Positions 25,101-37,899 of a stretch of DNA of 64,000 nucleotides are shown piece after piece (position 1 is the first letter of the stretch; the number at the start of each line of letters is the position of its first letter). The position numbers and the translations under genes are program-made. The stretch is from contig JAALGZ010000035.1 of assembly GCA_015227615.1 (NCBI GenBank), positions 248,001-312,000 of the forward strand, in the 5' to 3' direction. Source of the stretch: Labyrinthula sp. Ha (Eukaryota > Sar > Bigyra > Labyrinthulida > Labyrinthulaceae). Under the pieces are notes generated by a model that worked only from the letters and a program-made list of their open reading frames with translations, was not told the origin of the DNA and made no database searches.

Positions 25101-28100
25101 CTTACTAATTCTGCTTATGAATATGTTATATGAGGCAATGATATGCTCCTAGGTAACTGAAGAAACGTTATCTTAAACTTTTCTTACGTTAATTTAGTTA
25201 ACGTATGACAATAATTTCTTAAAACATGTTAAAATAAAATTGAGAGGAGCATAATATATTTTATATCTCCAGTTTTGGAAAGGTATTCAAAGATCATGCG
25301 AAATATGTGTAACTTATCTCTCCTGGCTGTGATTTAAATCTAAACAAAAGTGTTTTTCCGTTTTTGTTATCCGTTTTCATTCCCTATGGATGTTACCAAC
25401 TTGCTCAACATGGAATTATTAAATAGCAGAAGAACTATAAAATTATCGGTGCAGAGTAGACATTTAATGGCCACAGAATCATGATTTTCGCCGAGCTTGG
25501 CAATTTATAATTTAGTAAAATTAAAACCTATTATTATATCAATATATTTTCCTCTAAGAGTATTTTCTCTAAATATATAGTTGATGAATGATAAGTGACT
25601 AGTTTATATAACAGTGATTGAAGTTTCATTTTGATAGCCTTATCAAACAGAAAGGCTGGAAACCTTCAATACAATATCCGGTTTTTAGTGATATAGGAAT
25701 ATAAATAAAATCTCTGCATGGTTTCAGAATATTTGAAACTTGAACACTTTTTAATATTATTCTTTTATGATTTTAAGTAAGTTTAAATTATGGGAAGTCT
25801 TTAACTTCCGAGTTATCTTGTAAATAAGTATCTATAATATCTTGGAAACTGAAGACGGCATACTAAGTTCAACGTTTAGATTGACAAGTTTTATCTAAAG
25901 GAAGTACCAGTTAGCCTCGATAATGTCTTTATTCAAAACGATTTATTCCGCGTTAACAAACTAGAAGTAAACAAAAAATAGTTTCTATGATACTCCTCGC
26001 TTAAGGCTATTTCATACATAACTATCTTCGCAAGCATGAAGAACATTAATAGAGTCACCCCTATTAGAGAGCCACAGAAAAAAATATTTTATAACTTTAA
26101 GGTTGAAATAAAAAAGAGAAAACACACATAAAATAAAATGTTCATTTCCAAGAATAGATAATTAGAGCTTAATATTTAAGTCTAAGAAAGAAGTAGAATT
26201 ATTTTATGAATACTCTAGAATTTTGATCCAACAACGGGGTATATAGTTTAACAGCATGAAACCTTTCGAGTTCTCTTTTGTCAGTCAAAACGAGTGTTTG
26301 ATTAATCTGCAATTTGGTAAGAATATTAGTGCTGCACAACTGTTTACATGCTCGAGACATTAGAGCCCAGGGTAGTTTTCTAGAGGTCCTGCTCTGGTTT
26401 GGGAGACTGTTATATAACATGTAAATGTCTGTTTTAAAATTATTTCTTCTGTATTATATTGTCTTGATGGTCAATGAGCTATGGGGTAACATCAGGTAGA
26501 GTCTTGTTGTATATATATATTTTTTTCATTTTCTTGACTATTAATACACTGAAGAGAGATTCACGTAGTTCTTAATAAACTGCAGCTAATCTTTCCTTTT
26601 CTGAAAAAAAGTTATTATTATTGGTCGAATAGTTGAATAAAACAGAACAGCAAGCAAACGTTAAAGTTATGATACTGAATTAATAAGTGGTTATAAATAG
26701 AAAGAGTAATGCTTTTGGAGCTCTCATTCTTGACTCACAGTCAAAACAAGAAATGAAAATTCTCTACATTTAAGAAGTTGATCATATTTGCCCTGCTCAT
26801 TTACCAAAACAAAACTCGGATTTAATTTTCCAAGACTGATGCAAAAATGAAAAAGTTAATTATTCTTGGGGTTTATGTTGCTCTGAAAATATAAGAACTA
26901 TTAGGTTGTACAATAGGGAATTTCTTAACTTCTTGTAATATTAAGCTTGTTTTTCTAAATTTAGGAAACTGATTTGATTTACTGATAATTTAACAACCAT
27001 CATTTTGCCTATATTGTTTTAATTGATGGAATCTGATAGTTCCCCGCGCACTTTGATACGACCCGATAAATAGAGTATAAGCAGAATAAAATCATAATTG
27101 CTTGCTTAGTTTCAAAATGTCAGTTGTCTTGTTGATATAGCTGACCAATAAAATTACCAATTCTTTATTGATAAAACTTATCAAGTTCGATACCTTCTTA
27201 TTTAAACTTAGTCGTTACTATTGTAAAATAGCAAAAACATCGTATTGTTTCGGGAATCTATCTTCAGACCATGTCTTTTTAATTTCACCATAGCAAAAGG
27301 ACATAATGTTAGGAACCAATAAGCAATGAAAAATAGACCAGACCAAGATAAACATATTTAATGAAATGAACAAAGTACCGGTGATCATCTAGTTGACATT
27401 CGATTTATTTTCTTAAATGTGCATTTAAGGGGGAAATTTGATTAGACCAATGAATGATCTCTTCTTTTCTTAATTTTTCTCCCATTTCACTGTCACGGAC
27501 CATATTCTCTTTTACTTCTTTTATTTTACTACCATACCTTCTAAAATTACACCATAAAAGTAGAAAAAAAATATCCCTTCCATGGTTTCGATTGTGATAA
27601 TGGTCGATCCAAATTCTGTGTATTCAAAATCTACATTTCAATAGTGTTTACTAAATTAAGTGATACAATTTTGTAGATTGTATTTAAATTTTGTGGCTAG
27701 AATAGCTTCTTGAGAAACCTGGTTACCCTTTCTAATGTGTTTAGTACGGTTTTCATCATCATTTCAATCATCTGAAGATATACATGAATACTTTTCTTCG
27801 ATTTCTGTATTTCATGCTTAACTTAACCGTAATAGCAATAACACAGACTTTTTACTTGAATAAAACAGCAGCAGTAGATTAGTCTAACCGATTTTGTTCT
27901 TCTTCCATGACATTAGTTTGTTTCAACCATGTAGTTCGGCCTCAAGAACACTTGAACCATATTTTTTCCTTTGCTTAGCCAACAAGTTTCCTTTATAAGG
28001 TTCTTAGAAACCTGGTTCTAGATTTTGATACGTCTTCGAATTTCCATGCACTACTTCTCCTAAAATATCTCTTGAAAATAATCTTACCAACAGCCTTGAG

Positions 28101-30000
28101 CTCAATAGAGGACACAGGCGGATCACATGAAATGGACAAAATTGACGTCAAAATGGAGACGTGTTTGCTTTCAAATACATGACGTAAGCCCATTCAGGTT
28201 TAATCTTACATGAACATGATGCACTTCTTACATTTTAACTTTCCTAGACGAAATAAGAAGGTCAAGACAACCCACTTGACGACTATGAACTAACATTCTT
28301 AGCGAGTTCCCTAGAAATCACATAAAAGGTTATATTTTCTCGGTATTGAAAATAGTTCCAAGTAATCTAAGTAAACGAAACCCCTAAGAATACAATTATA
28401 TTTTATTCCGTCCAAATCGAGATAATTCAACCTATATTCGGCTTCTTTGGATATATTAGTGAGAAACTTACGAAGTTATTTGTCTCTACAAACTTCTTAG
28501 TTTTTTAGATAATATTAAGGGAGGAAAGTTCCCTAGATTTATAATTTCATTTTGAGTCCATTACCAACTTCATTTTCAAAAAGATATATTTGCTACCATT
28601 TGAGTAAGACATTAACATTAAAATATAACATGACAGGTTCTCAAGCCGCCCAACTTAAAACTTATATGTTTTGAGCTGCTATAATATGTAGAGGCTATTT
28701 GGGATGTAAATAGAGGATAGTTCTTCAATGAAAAATGCAGGATCCTCAATTTTTAACTCACCAACACCGAGTTTTGGGAATTTTGAGGATTTTTAAAAAT
28801 CAGCAAAAAAGCCCATAATTCTTCAAATATTTCCTTACTTGTTCTTTTTACAAATTCTTAATGGTGACCCATTAAGTGTGGTAGCAAAGTTTGTTCATAT
28901 TTTCTCTGCACCTCGGGGGGGGGGGGACAATAACCTGGAAAAGTGAGCTTATTGGTTACTGCTCCATCTGTGGTACTTCGTTTTGTTCATTTCACTAACT
29001 TGCACCAAGCAAGAAAAAATTGGCAATTTGTGACACATGATAAAAGTGTTCATTGCGATGTTTGCCGGCACCGGTTTTATAGGCAACCAGTTTCAGGAAA
29101 TATGGTACAAGTTAGGGCAGTAAGAAAAGAGGAATGGCCCCTTCTTAATATTCATTTTGTTTATCATTCAATTATCTTGCGCTTAATTTGGTCTTCATTT
29201 TAATAAAATATGGAAGACAAACTGTCTTTGAGAATAATTTTATAAGCCAGCTCTCACCCGCCTTCTTGCTAATTTTTATTATGTTTGAACATCTCTTATT
29301 TCATAACCTATATCTCGATTCTCAGATTAAGAGTGAAAGCGCACTAAAATAAAAGGTACATTTTCATCACATTGAACCAGATGGAAAAACTGATGGGCTT
29401 CCAGCTATTAAGTTGAGCTCCTGTAGATGTATAGAGCGTACGAGTTCTAGAAATATCATCATTTATCTACATAGTTATTTTAGATTATGTTGAATCACAT
29501 ATACAGTTCGTAAGAGTTTTAGAAAATAATTAAGAGAGCAAGGGAAATATAAACCAATCAGAAGTAAGAATTGAAATATGGAAATATGTATTACACTTAA
29601 GGTCTTAGCGATGTTCAACTCACCTCAATACATTAGCCCACAGAAATGATACAACTTTCACGGATAGTTTACATAGTGAAAAATATATTCAACTAATGGC
29701 GCTGCATGGAAAATTTAACCTGAACATCTGATATATACAGAGGAAACGCTCTAACAGAAAATTTTTAATTGACTTTATGTATATCTCATCCATATGGACT
29801 TTGAGCAAGCTCCATATTTGTTGTGGTTGTTAGATAATAGTTGAAGTAAAGATGACACACTGAAGAGAATAATATTCTTATAAAACGTATTTTCTTAATA
29901 TCACAGTTTCTTCCAGATAATATCATACTACTCATCGTGGTCATCAAAGATACATGTAACGGTATAACTAAAGTTGGCCATAGCTTGAAAATTTAAATTT
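22188..30000. other. Long AT-rich region without a recognised gene
   Basis: No domain, tRNA or complete gene was recognised in these 7.8 kb. A minus-strand piece at 27993-28193 and nearby short frames read like coding sequence but are broken and unidentified. A weak MITE-like trace (GATTTGATTTACTGATAAT near 26970 to TTGATAAAACTTATCAAG near 27180) may be another decayed copy of the 580-bp element. A run of twelve G lies at 28915-28926. Confidence 0.4.
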
Positions 30001-30599
30001 TCTTTTTATGTCACAAAATGAATCAAGTTTTCTTGTATGAGAATGATATCAACAGTACATCCATCTCTTACGACCATTCGTAAGAAGTCGTAAAGAAATA
30101 TTTCTTGAAGTGTCTTTTGGTTAATTCCAAAGGTTTTCAAAAGGAAACAACGTAACTTCACAAAAAAAAGTTGAGAAAAATCTGGTTTTATTTCGGCTTT
30201 TAGACAAGGATGTTGGTGACTTACCAACTGACTCCTCTGGATATGTCTCCGTTGATTGGGAAGTAGAATGTGGACAATATACTGCATACTCTCCCATTCA
30301 AAATCATGTTTAGTAACAATGTTCGAGTGTATCGCTAAGGTAAAAATAACATTACACATTGTATCAGAGTATCTATCTTAGATTTTATTGAACACATCAA
30401 CATGTATGCTTCAAGATCTTGTATACTCTCTGTAATGAAGAGTCAACTCTATATTCAACATGAAATTCATGGTATGAAAACTTTCGTTCCTTGTAAAATG
30501 ACCTATAGACCCTGCAAGAAGCAACAGAGAAAAAATATATAATTTTCTTCTTTTTGGGGGATTAAAGTCAGCAACGTATTCTATTGGACCAAAATTTTG

Positions 30600-31639
30600 A
30601 TAATTTTGTAACATGTGTCCTATATTTTCTTCACTAAACCTTTTTCTTCTTGCTTTTATCTTGAACTTGCTAAATGAATAGCAAGCACTTTCTTATGTAC
30701 AGTAATCTATAAAAAGAACATACATAGAACTTATTTTTCTTGTATGTAGTTTTTGACTTATTCCTAACTTTCCCGAGACTATACTCCCTATATCCTCTCT
30801 AATTGTCATAGCGTCATTTGAATCATTTTGGTCAGAATTCTATAAAGATAAAAAACATTAACCCCCCCCCCCCGGTGAAACAAGATTTTTCTTCATCCTA
30901 AACAAGAGAACGTTCTCTTCAATTATACTATTGTTAGAGTTAACCACAGGTTTAAACTCCTTCAACCCCTGGCAAAAGGTGCCTACATTTAATAAAGGTG
31001 AACACGGCGCATGTCTATTAATATCCCTCAACCAAAATTTCAATCTTGGCACGTCACATAATTTTTATTAGCTTAATCACATTAATGTACACACCTTTGT
31101 TGTTGAAAAACATAGGGCGCAGTGTGTTAAAAACCCTCTGGCCTCCAAAATCACACACTCTAAAATAGACACCACTTTTTTTAAACCCTAATTTACAGTT
31201 TTTAACCTTCTATTAAATCTAAGTTCGAACCTGTCTTTTTTTTAACGTTTTTTCAAATTTAAACTTATAGCGACTCTGGTTCTTTTTCTTAAGATAGGAC
31301 ATTACCCCGGCAAAATTTGAAGGAATCAAATTTCTGACACTTCGTACACTTAAATCTTGTTTTTCATTTCCTTCCACGTTAGGCTTGATAGATTAATCTG
31401 AAAATTTTGAGCATAATTTAGCCCTAGTGTTTATTCAGTGCTACGGTAGAAATTATATCCAGCTATAGTTCTTAAAGTAGATGTAGACCCCTCCCTGCTA
31501 TCCCCTACTGTCCACAAAGAAGAAAGATGTTACCTATGAAATACGCTTCGGCTCCCTGTTTTATCCAGTACGTTTAGTACATGTAGTTCAAATCTTGAGC
31601 AACATACTTTAATAACCTTTACCGAAGGATATCTCGAAA
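30600..31639 (-). pseudogene. ROC (Ras-of-complex) GTPase segment of an LRR-ROC gene
   Basis: Downstream of the LRR exons, the minus strand encodes pieces of a ROC GTPase domain in the right order. These are a P-loop-like FIVGDSREGSTSTLRT (about 31520-31470), then the switch II motif DFGGQRVFNTLRP (31152 onward), then the G4/G5 region FWLRDINRHAPCSPLLNVGT (about 31045-30985). Possible tiny introns of 25 and 26 nt upstream join the P-loop exon to preceding exons in frame. The P-loop lacks the invariant Lys (GST in place of GKT), a stop follows the switch I region (STE, stop, TLGLN) and the frame changes twice, so I read it as decaying. A run of twelve C (30862-30873 on +) lies within it. ROC domains in ROCO proteins are Ras-like GTPase modules that follow LRRs, which fits the neighbour. 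The downstream end is not resolved, and a COR domain was not identified. Confidence 0.55.
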
Positions 31640-32522
31640 TTAACTTTCTCCACGAGTTAGATGATATAGAATTAGCGAGGGCAACATAATAGCCAGATTA
31701 CGTAGCTCCTGCTTACCAGTATCTGAAGTTTCAGAAAGACCTGGAAGAATTCTGAAATAAGTTTATACAAAAGTCATTACGTCAAAGAAAATAGTTTCTT
31801 CCATTTATCAACGCCCTGGCTCATTAAATTATATATTTCCTCATAATCAAAATAAATCTCGGTTTCCTCAATACTATACTTAAAACAGTCAATATTAATA
31901 CTATATTTCTCTTAAAGCTTTCAATTCCAATAATTCATCTAGAACATTGAGAAGTTGGTCTTTCTCAAGGTTGTTTCCTGCCAACCGGATGTTGAACAGC
32001 CAGCTCTTACTCTTCAAGCACTGTGCAAGAGCTGGATCCAAACACCATAAAATATGTTCCTTTTGAAACTAAAAATAAAAGGTGCATAAATACTTACGAA
32101 AGCGTTTGTAACTCAACTGTAGGCGTTCCTTCATCAATATAATTCATAGCTTGTGAGTCAAAAGAGCAGTTCAAAATGCTAAATAATAAAAACATTCTCA
32201 AATACAGGAGAAATTTTAGCTTCTCGAATCTTTTCAGGAAAACCTTCAATGTACTACCCACTTTGTCCCAGGGACATCTTCGTAGCCTAGGATTTCATTA
32301 TATTCAAATAAATACGTGAGACAGGCTACTACCTCATCTCTACGCACACTTCGAAGGAACTCCCGCAACATCTTTTTAAAAACGGCTCGATTTGTTGGAT
32401 ACTCCTTGTCATCACACGTCCTGAAATAAAGTTAATTTCACGATGTACCATTGCAGTGTAAAAATATTCTTTGGACTTCTTGTCTCATATTGAGTTAGAA
32501 TATTCACAGGTTGGCTTGTCAT
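31640..32522 (-). CDS. Leucine-rich-repeat exons of an LRR-ROC (ROCO-like) gene, five tiny introns
   Basis: From an ATG at 32522 the minus strand gives six exons when five GT...AG introns are removed: 32448-32421 (28 nt), 32315-32287 (29), 32097-32069 (29), 31901-31874 (28) and 31780-31752 (29). The product has about 230 residues. A helical N-terminus (MTSQPVNILTQYETR; VFKKMLREFLRSVRRDEVV) is followed by LRR-like segments (IRLAGNNLEKDQLLNVLDEL, then LPGLSETSDTGKQELRNLA and LPSLILYHL). One discontinuity remains: after the third intron the frame is off by one base beside TTTCAAAA, a homopolymer context that suggests a sequencing miscall or a recent lesion. The frame ends in TAA at 31640, but a candidate intron beginning in that codon would carry it on into the ROC segment, giving the LRR-ROC order of ROCO proteins. 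Confidence 0.58.
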
Positions 32523-35500
32523 TATATTATCTTTCTTTTTATTTTTTTGTTTCAATTGAGTTTACTATATCGTCATGTAGCTAGGAGTTGACATTTTAAA
32601 CGAGGTGAAGAAAAAATCGACTTGCTCTAATTTGTTAAATTTCTTAACGCTTAACTCTTAAAAGGGGGTTCTCTAGCAATATGTTCGATATAGACATATC
32701 AAGAACTGAGAGTCTTGAATTTATCGATCGTAGTTGGTATGTATTGTTCTCGTTCGGTACCAAGACCACCATAATGTTCTCGACACAATATATCTTGAAT
32801 ATTAATTATCACAGACGAAATTAAGAGTATAATTCACAATAAGACAGGAAATATATTGCTCCGAAGTGATGTCTACAATAATGTCTTATACACAAAAAAC
32901 AAGAATCAAGAGAGAAGAAAGAAAAACCTTTTCTTGCTTGCGCCTTGTGCATTTTTTTTTGTTTTGTACCAAGTCACACTTGCCTCCCCATATGATTACT
33001 TAGTAAAAGTTATTGTCTCTGTCTGAAATTGCAGAGTAGAGTGATTCCTCATTTACGTTTCAAGAGTTTCTTCGCTCACTGAATGAGTCTGAGTGAGTTT
33101 AGAAACCAAAACGAGCGAGGAATGAGGAACTTATTGAGAAATGGACTGATGATTTCAGAGGTATAAAATGAGCAATTTATACGGAGTTAACAAAGTAATG
33201 TTATGTCATTCGGCTTCATAACGGATTGCAAAGGATCATAAAGTTTTTAATAAAAATTTTTTATGGCATACATGCCAAACTGAGGTTGCATGTCCTTGCG
33301 CCAAGGAATGTCTTTCGCACATTTATTCATTTCATATTATGACCGGTTACAGTAAAACAGCAAAAATGGTTCCAACCTGGCTATTTCTTTCTGTTAAATA
33401 CTTCTCCAAACCTCTTGAAAGCCTGCTTTCGGGGAAACTAGTATTGGTGCCCCCAACGCAAATAACCCCGTGCGCCTTCAACATTTTTAGAGGGGTGGGA
33501 ACTTGTAGTTATGGGTTTGGTGGTTAAGTATTACAAGAGGGCTCTTAATTCAGTTCTAACTGGGTATATCCATGTTTAGCTTTGCAAGTATAACTTAAAA
33601 GAAAACTATCAAAGAATTAAGTTAGAGTGATAGGGGTAAACCTTAGATGTTGAATGAGTTTCTTGTACAGTTGAAGTGTGACGTATCAGTGATAAGTTCT
33701 TAAGCCGGAGTCCTATCAATCTACAAAGATTAACCCGCTTAAAAGTTGCATAGAATCATCTTAAGGAACATTTAGAGCTTAGTGAGTGGTCTCTGTATTT
33801 TTTACAGAGCAATTTGATGTTAAAGAACGGCGATTATTTCTATGCTAGACGAGTCCAGAAGCTCTTTTTCATCATTTACCACCAAGGTATCTTAGTTACG
33901 CCAAGAGATGGCTAATATTACAAGCTTGTGCTCCTGCAGCAACCCCAACAAAAAACGAAAATTTTTCAGATGGTAGGAGCTCTCTTGAAAACCTTCCGCA
34001 TTTGTTGGACAGAGAATCTCTTTGTTCATAATTTTGCGTTTGTTGTAACCTCCTAGTTTCATCCATCTCACTGAAGAAGCAAAAGTTTGTAATATGATAT
34101 TTGTTGTCTCTAACTTATTGGTGTTAAGGAAAAATGAAACATGTTGATACTTAGACTTCGTTAGTTTCCTTGGTTATCTTGGCATATAAACATGAAAACG
34201 CTATTTTGTATCTTATCAAAATTATGGGATTTTGTTTTTGTTTTTCAGTGGTAACAGTAGTGGATGAAAGATCTGATGAATAATTATACTCAGTGAAAAA
34301 ATTTAATAAAAAGAACTATGATAACAATAAAGATAAATCATTGTTCATGTCTAGTCTTCGTGTACCAAAAATCTATGCTCTTAAGGTTAGAGGCCATAGA
34401 AACTGAGGGTTCAGAACTGAAACTAGAATAAGTGTGTTCATAAGTAAGAACTTGGAGCAAGTGTAGTTATTCAGTAGCTTACTTTGCTTTGTCTTTTTGA
34501 TCATGGTTTTGAACCAGTAACACTTGTAGCTAGGCGTCGAAGTTGATAAGAACTATGAACAATCAATTGATATTTATTTAATCAAATTAACAATAGACAT
34601 TTCGTGTTACAACTAAGTTCAAACACTTCTGATTCCAATTTGGTTATGAACTGATTATCAAAATGAATAAATAAAATAGTTGAGGAAATAGCAGGAGTCA
34701 ATGAAGAATATGATGCTAACAAATCTATGATCAAGTTATGAAAGATTAACTCTGAGCTCTACTCATATCACAAAAAGTTCTTGCTGTCTGTTAACATAGC
34801 CTTGCTTCTAAGTGGTACAGAAGTACATAATCTCGAATCATAGAATATTTCCATAGCTTTGTGTTTTGAATACTCTATAGTTTGGTGGGTTCAAAATTTT
34901 TTACTAGAGTTAATTCTAAGATATAAAAAAGATATTTGTACTCCGTAGTCTTTTTAAACGACTCTAACATACTTAAAAGCTATAACATCCTCTGAAAACT
35001 TCTTATTCTTCGCTCTCTTCATCGTAACTAACGTATCCGTTTCCCACATTATTTCTTCTTTTATTCTGCACTTTGAATCTTTTTTAGCCCTATCCCACTC
35101 TTATATCAACTCAGTCTCCCTATAAGTATGTTTAACGAGATAACAAAATGCTCTCCACGAGGGTTTTGCCTGACTTTCTCTCTCGTTAAACTTTCCTACT
35201 CTTCCCACCAATACTATTAAACGAATCCGTATTTTGCTGCAAATTTCACACCTTCCGTACCTATGTTTTTGTCTTTCTGTGTTTCTTAGGATTTAATTGG
35301 GGACATCTGGCCTGACCTACTACACGAGGGTCGGTACCACTACTATGTTACTTACTCATATCGCTAAGTGATTGCTATGGCACTTATGTATCTATTATAC
35401 TCAGCTATGAGCCAGCTCAATGGCATAATCGGTCACTAGAAGGTACTTTCTGATAATCACCCAAGATTAATTTTGGGACATCACAAATTAAAACCAGAAT

Positions 35501-35548
35501 CCAATCCTGTTCAAGAGTACTGACGGAGTAGCAATGGGTTTCAGCTAT
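32523..35548. other. AT-rich region without a recognised gene
   Basis: A palindromic hairpin lies at 33045-33129. On the minus strand near 33330-33500 a protein-like stretch (LKAHGVICVGGTNTSFPESR) is open for about 50 codons but unidentified. GGACATCTGGCCT at about 35304 matches 13 bases of the reverse complement of the SINE body, possibly a decayed copy. Otherwise I see nothing supported. Confidence 0.4.
33045..33129. repeat. Imperfect inverted repeat (hairpin)
   Basis: An outer stem TTCCTCATT (33045-33053) pairs perfectly with AATGAGGAA (33121-33129). An inner stem of 14 bp with two mismatches joins TTTCTTCGCTCACT (33067-33080) to AGTGAGTTTAGAAA (33092-33105). The whole can fold into an 85-nt hairpin. 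It could be a small foldback element or a structured RNA; nothing in the flanks decides. Confidence 0.55.
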
Positions 35549-36128
35549 CGGTGTTATTTGATTCATTGATAATTTATGAATAAGAGATTTCTCCATATTT
35601 TTCTTATTGATTGATTCTGATAATTCCCAAATTACTCTTACTGAGTATTGATAATCATTGATAATCAGTAATAAATTGAACCAGATTACCTTTGACCAAG
35701 CGGTCGAGAAAAATATATTTCATGTTGCCACCATATGGAATTCTCCTGAACACAGGGCGTATGACTAGGTTTTCTTAACCACAAAACCTGATTCTACCGT
35801 CCAAATTTTTTTTGCTAAATCTTCACCAGGGTAGTACCATAAAAGGGATCTTACCGATATACCGCAATATTTTTATTTCATTAAAAACCCCAATATTTCA
35901 TCATGCTGCATTCTAGTACTGGTTATTCCCGGGATATAAGGTCTATTTATACGGATTTCCGTGCGGTACATAAGTAAAATATATTTTGTTGGGCCGTTGG
36001 TTCAAAGGCCATATGTCCCAAACTATTATTGATTATTATTTCATAATCAAAATGCCAATTTTTATATTGATAATCAGAATCAAAATGATTATCAAATAAT
36101 TATTATTAGTTTTCATCAAATAACACCG
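35549..36128. mobile_element. MITE-like element with terminal inverted repeats, copy 2
   Basis: A 580-bp non-coding element has perfect 14-bp inverted ends, CGGTGTTATTTGAT (35549-35562) and ATCAAATAACACCG (36115-36128). It shares length and ordered internal blocks with the element at 16649-17229 but has diverged, including at the tips, so the two are old or belong to sibling subfamilies. AGCT two bases outside each end (35543-35546 and 36131-36134) may be a 4-bp target duplication. Confidence 0.75.
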
Positions 36129-36396
36129 CAAGCTCCAGTAATAGGTGTACAGAAGTTCACGAAGTGAATTTGTTTGTTCGAGCTCGCTATTGGGGATAAA
36201 ATAACATCATCAATGCTATTTTCTGTATTTTGGTTCACTACTTTGCCCTCTGTTTGCTGACTTGGTTTTCTTTACTCGTTCCAGCAGTTGCGAGCTGGTA
36301 ATGTGTTTGTATCTTAATTTAAGCTCTTACGCTTGTTATTTCATGTTTCTTTTCTAGACCACGCCCCCGCATCATTCAAGAACATCTTGTATACTG

Positions 36397-36873
36397 CTAA
36401 CCTTTAACATGCACGTGATACATGAAATTTAACTTTAATAAGTTTACTTTGGTTCTTAGTTTGACCAAAAGTTCCAGGATTCTGTCGATCCGCCCCTGTA
36501 CTTCTGGGAATCGGTCAGCGAGTTCTTCAGACAGAAAAGTCACTACATTTTCAGGCTTGGTAGGCTGTTTTGAGAAAAACCATTTTCTCTTGGCTGGGTT
36601 AACTCTCATCCTTTCCTTTAGTTTTTGGTACCCGGCTTCGTGTACCTCTTGCAATATCAAAATGTCGACTGTTTGAGAAAAAAGAAGTAAATAGTGTAGT
36701 TTAGTAGAAGTAAGACCACCAACACTAATGCTCGCTAGTGTTAGTTTACGGTGCTGTTGACTCGTGACGCATGCACCTCCTTGTGCAGGTTTAGAAAGCA
36801 TTCTGTGATCAAAACTCAACAGTTTCTTTTGTTCTTGTGTCATTTCGAGTTTCCTAAAATTGTATATTTCCAT
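36397..36873 (-). mobile_element. LINE fragment: N-terminal AP-endonuclease domain
   Basis: An open minus-strand frame of 158 codons carries the start of a LINE endonuclease: TLASISVGGLTSTKLHYLLL, then VDILILQEVHEAGYQKLKER (matching the family pattern of an N-terminal beta strand and an LQE catalytic Glu motif), then RKWFFSKQPTKPENVVTFLSEEL. It aligns with the same part of the element upstream (about 41100-40800) and with the fragment at 58032-58430. The rest of the element is missing, so this is a broken copy. It lies just 3' of the longer LINE. Confidence 0.7.
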
Positions 36874-37899
36874 ACTCCCTGGATTAGATTAGACTTTAAG
36901 GGAGTTCGATGGCAATGTCAGTTGAGTACTGGGACCTAACCCTGTACGAACCTGTAATCTTACCCATACTCTCTACAGTAAAACAACTACTGTAATTACA
37001 TTACTTCCATTATCAGGTGGTCTTGAGCAACAGAATCCGCCTTGTTCCAATATCATATTGAATCTTGTGCAAGATTTCTAAAGTTTTGTGATTTGCCAAA
37101 ATGTCATCCAAGAGAAAAAACAAACACAAGTTGTGGTTGCCGATTAGAGTCAGGCCCAGACGTTGTAGTGATCCAGTTCCAGTATGATTCAGCTCCAGAT
37201 GGTTCTTGATGCTCAATTAGATGTTTCCCAGCGATATTTGATCATCGTTTACATTTCCAGCTATAAATTTTTTTCTCGACGTACCTCTATTTACAACTAA
37301 ACTCCAAAAGTTTGATTATGAACCCAAAGGGGTATATCTACTCCGTTTATTGAGGTTTAGACTATTTATCTTTATCCAGTGGAGACATATTGTGTGGGTT
37401 TTGACAGAGTTTAACCAAGATCTCGCAATCCAGATTATTTCCAAGCTACCAGTTTTCTTATATTTCATCCAGGTGCAAGAAGATCCTATATTGTTAGGTT
37501 GTCATGGTTCCAGGTTGGTGTTGGAGTAGTCTCTGATGCTCTTATTATGGCTTGATTTTCTCTTTCTAACTGCCTGGTGCTTTTCCTTGGTATGCAGAGG
37601 ATTCCAAGCCAGTCGGGTGTGTTTGAAGTTAGGAGGGAGCATCCAGTTTTTATCCTGGATGGTGTGGTGGGATGGATGGGAGAAGGTTCAAGTGGGCCTA
37701 GGCGTTGTGAGTGAGTTGGTGGGAGATTCACAGCATCGTTTTCTAAGCCATGTTTAGGATTTTGTGAAGTTGATGTTGAAATTGGAGGTTCATGGTCAGG
37801 AGGGACCGGTTGGTCATATTGTTCCAGATGTTCTCTGACCGTGCTTTACTGAAGTGCCTGTTCCAGAGATATTCTTTCACTAAGATATCGTGGTGTTCC

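Noticed and set aside
28943-29203. 86-codon plus-strand frame with a CxxC pair (CDVCRHRF)
   Set aside because: One cysteine pair is not enough for a zinc finger, it starts at a non-ATG codon and lies next to a homopolymer run.
32270-32420. COR domain (frame reading YLFEYNEILGYEDVPGT)
   Set aside because: That reading passes through a 29-nt segment with intron ends. Removing it gives a different, continuous frame, so the resemblance is an artefact of unspliced translation.
33339-33527. Plus-strand 62-codon frame
   Set aside because: No motif and no neighbouring exons. The minus strand at the same place looks more protein-like but is also unidentified.
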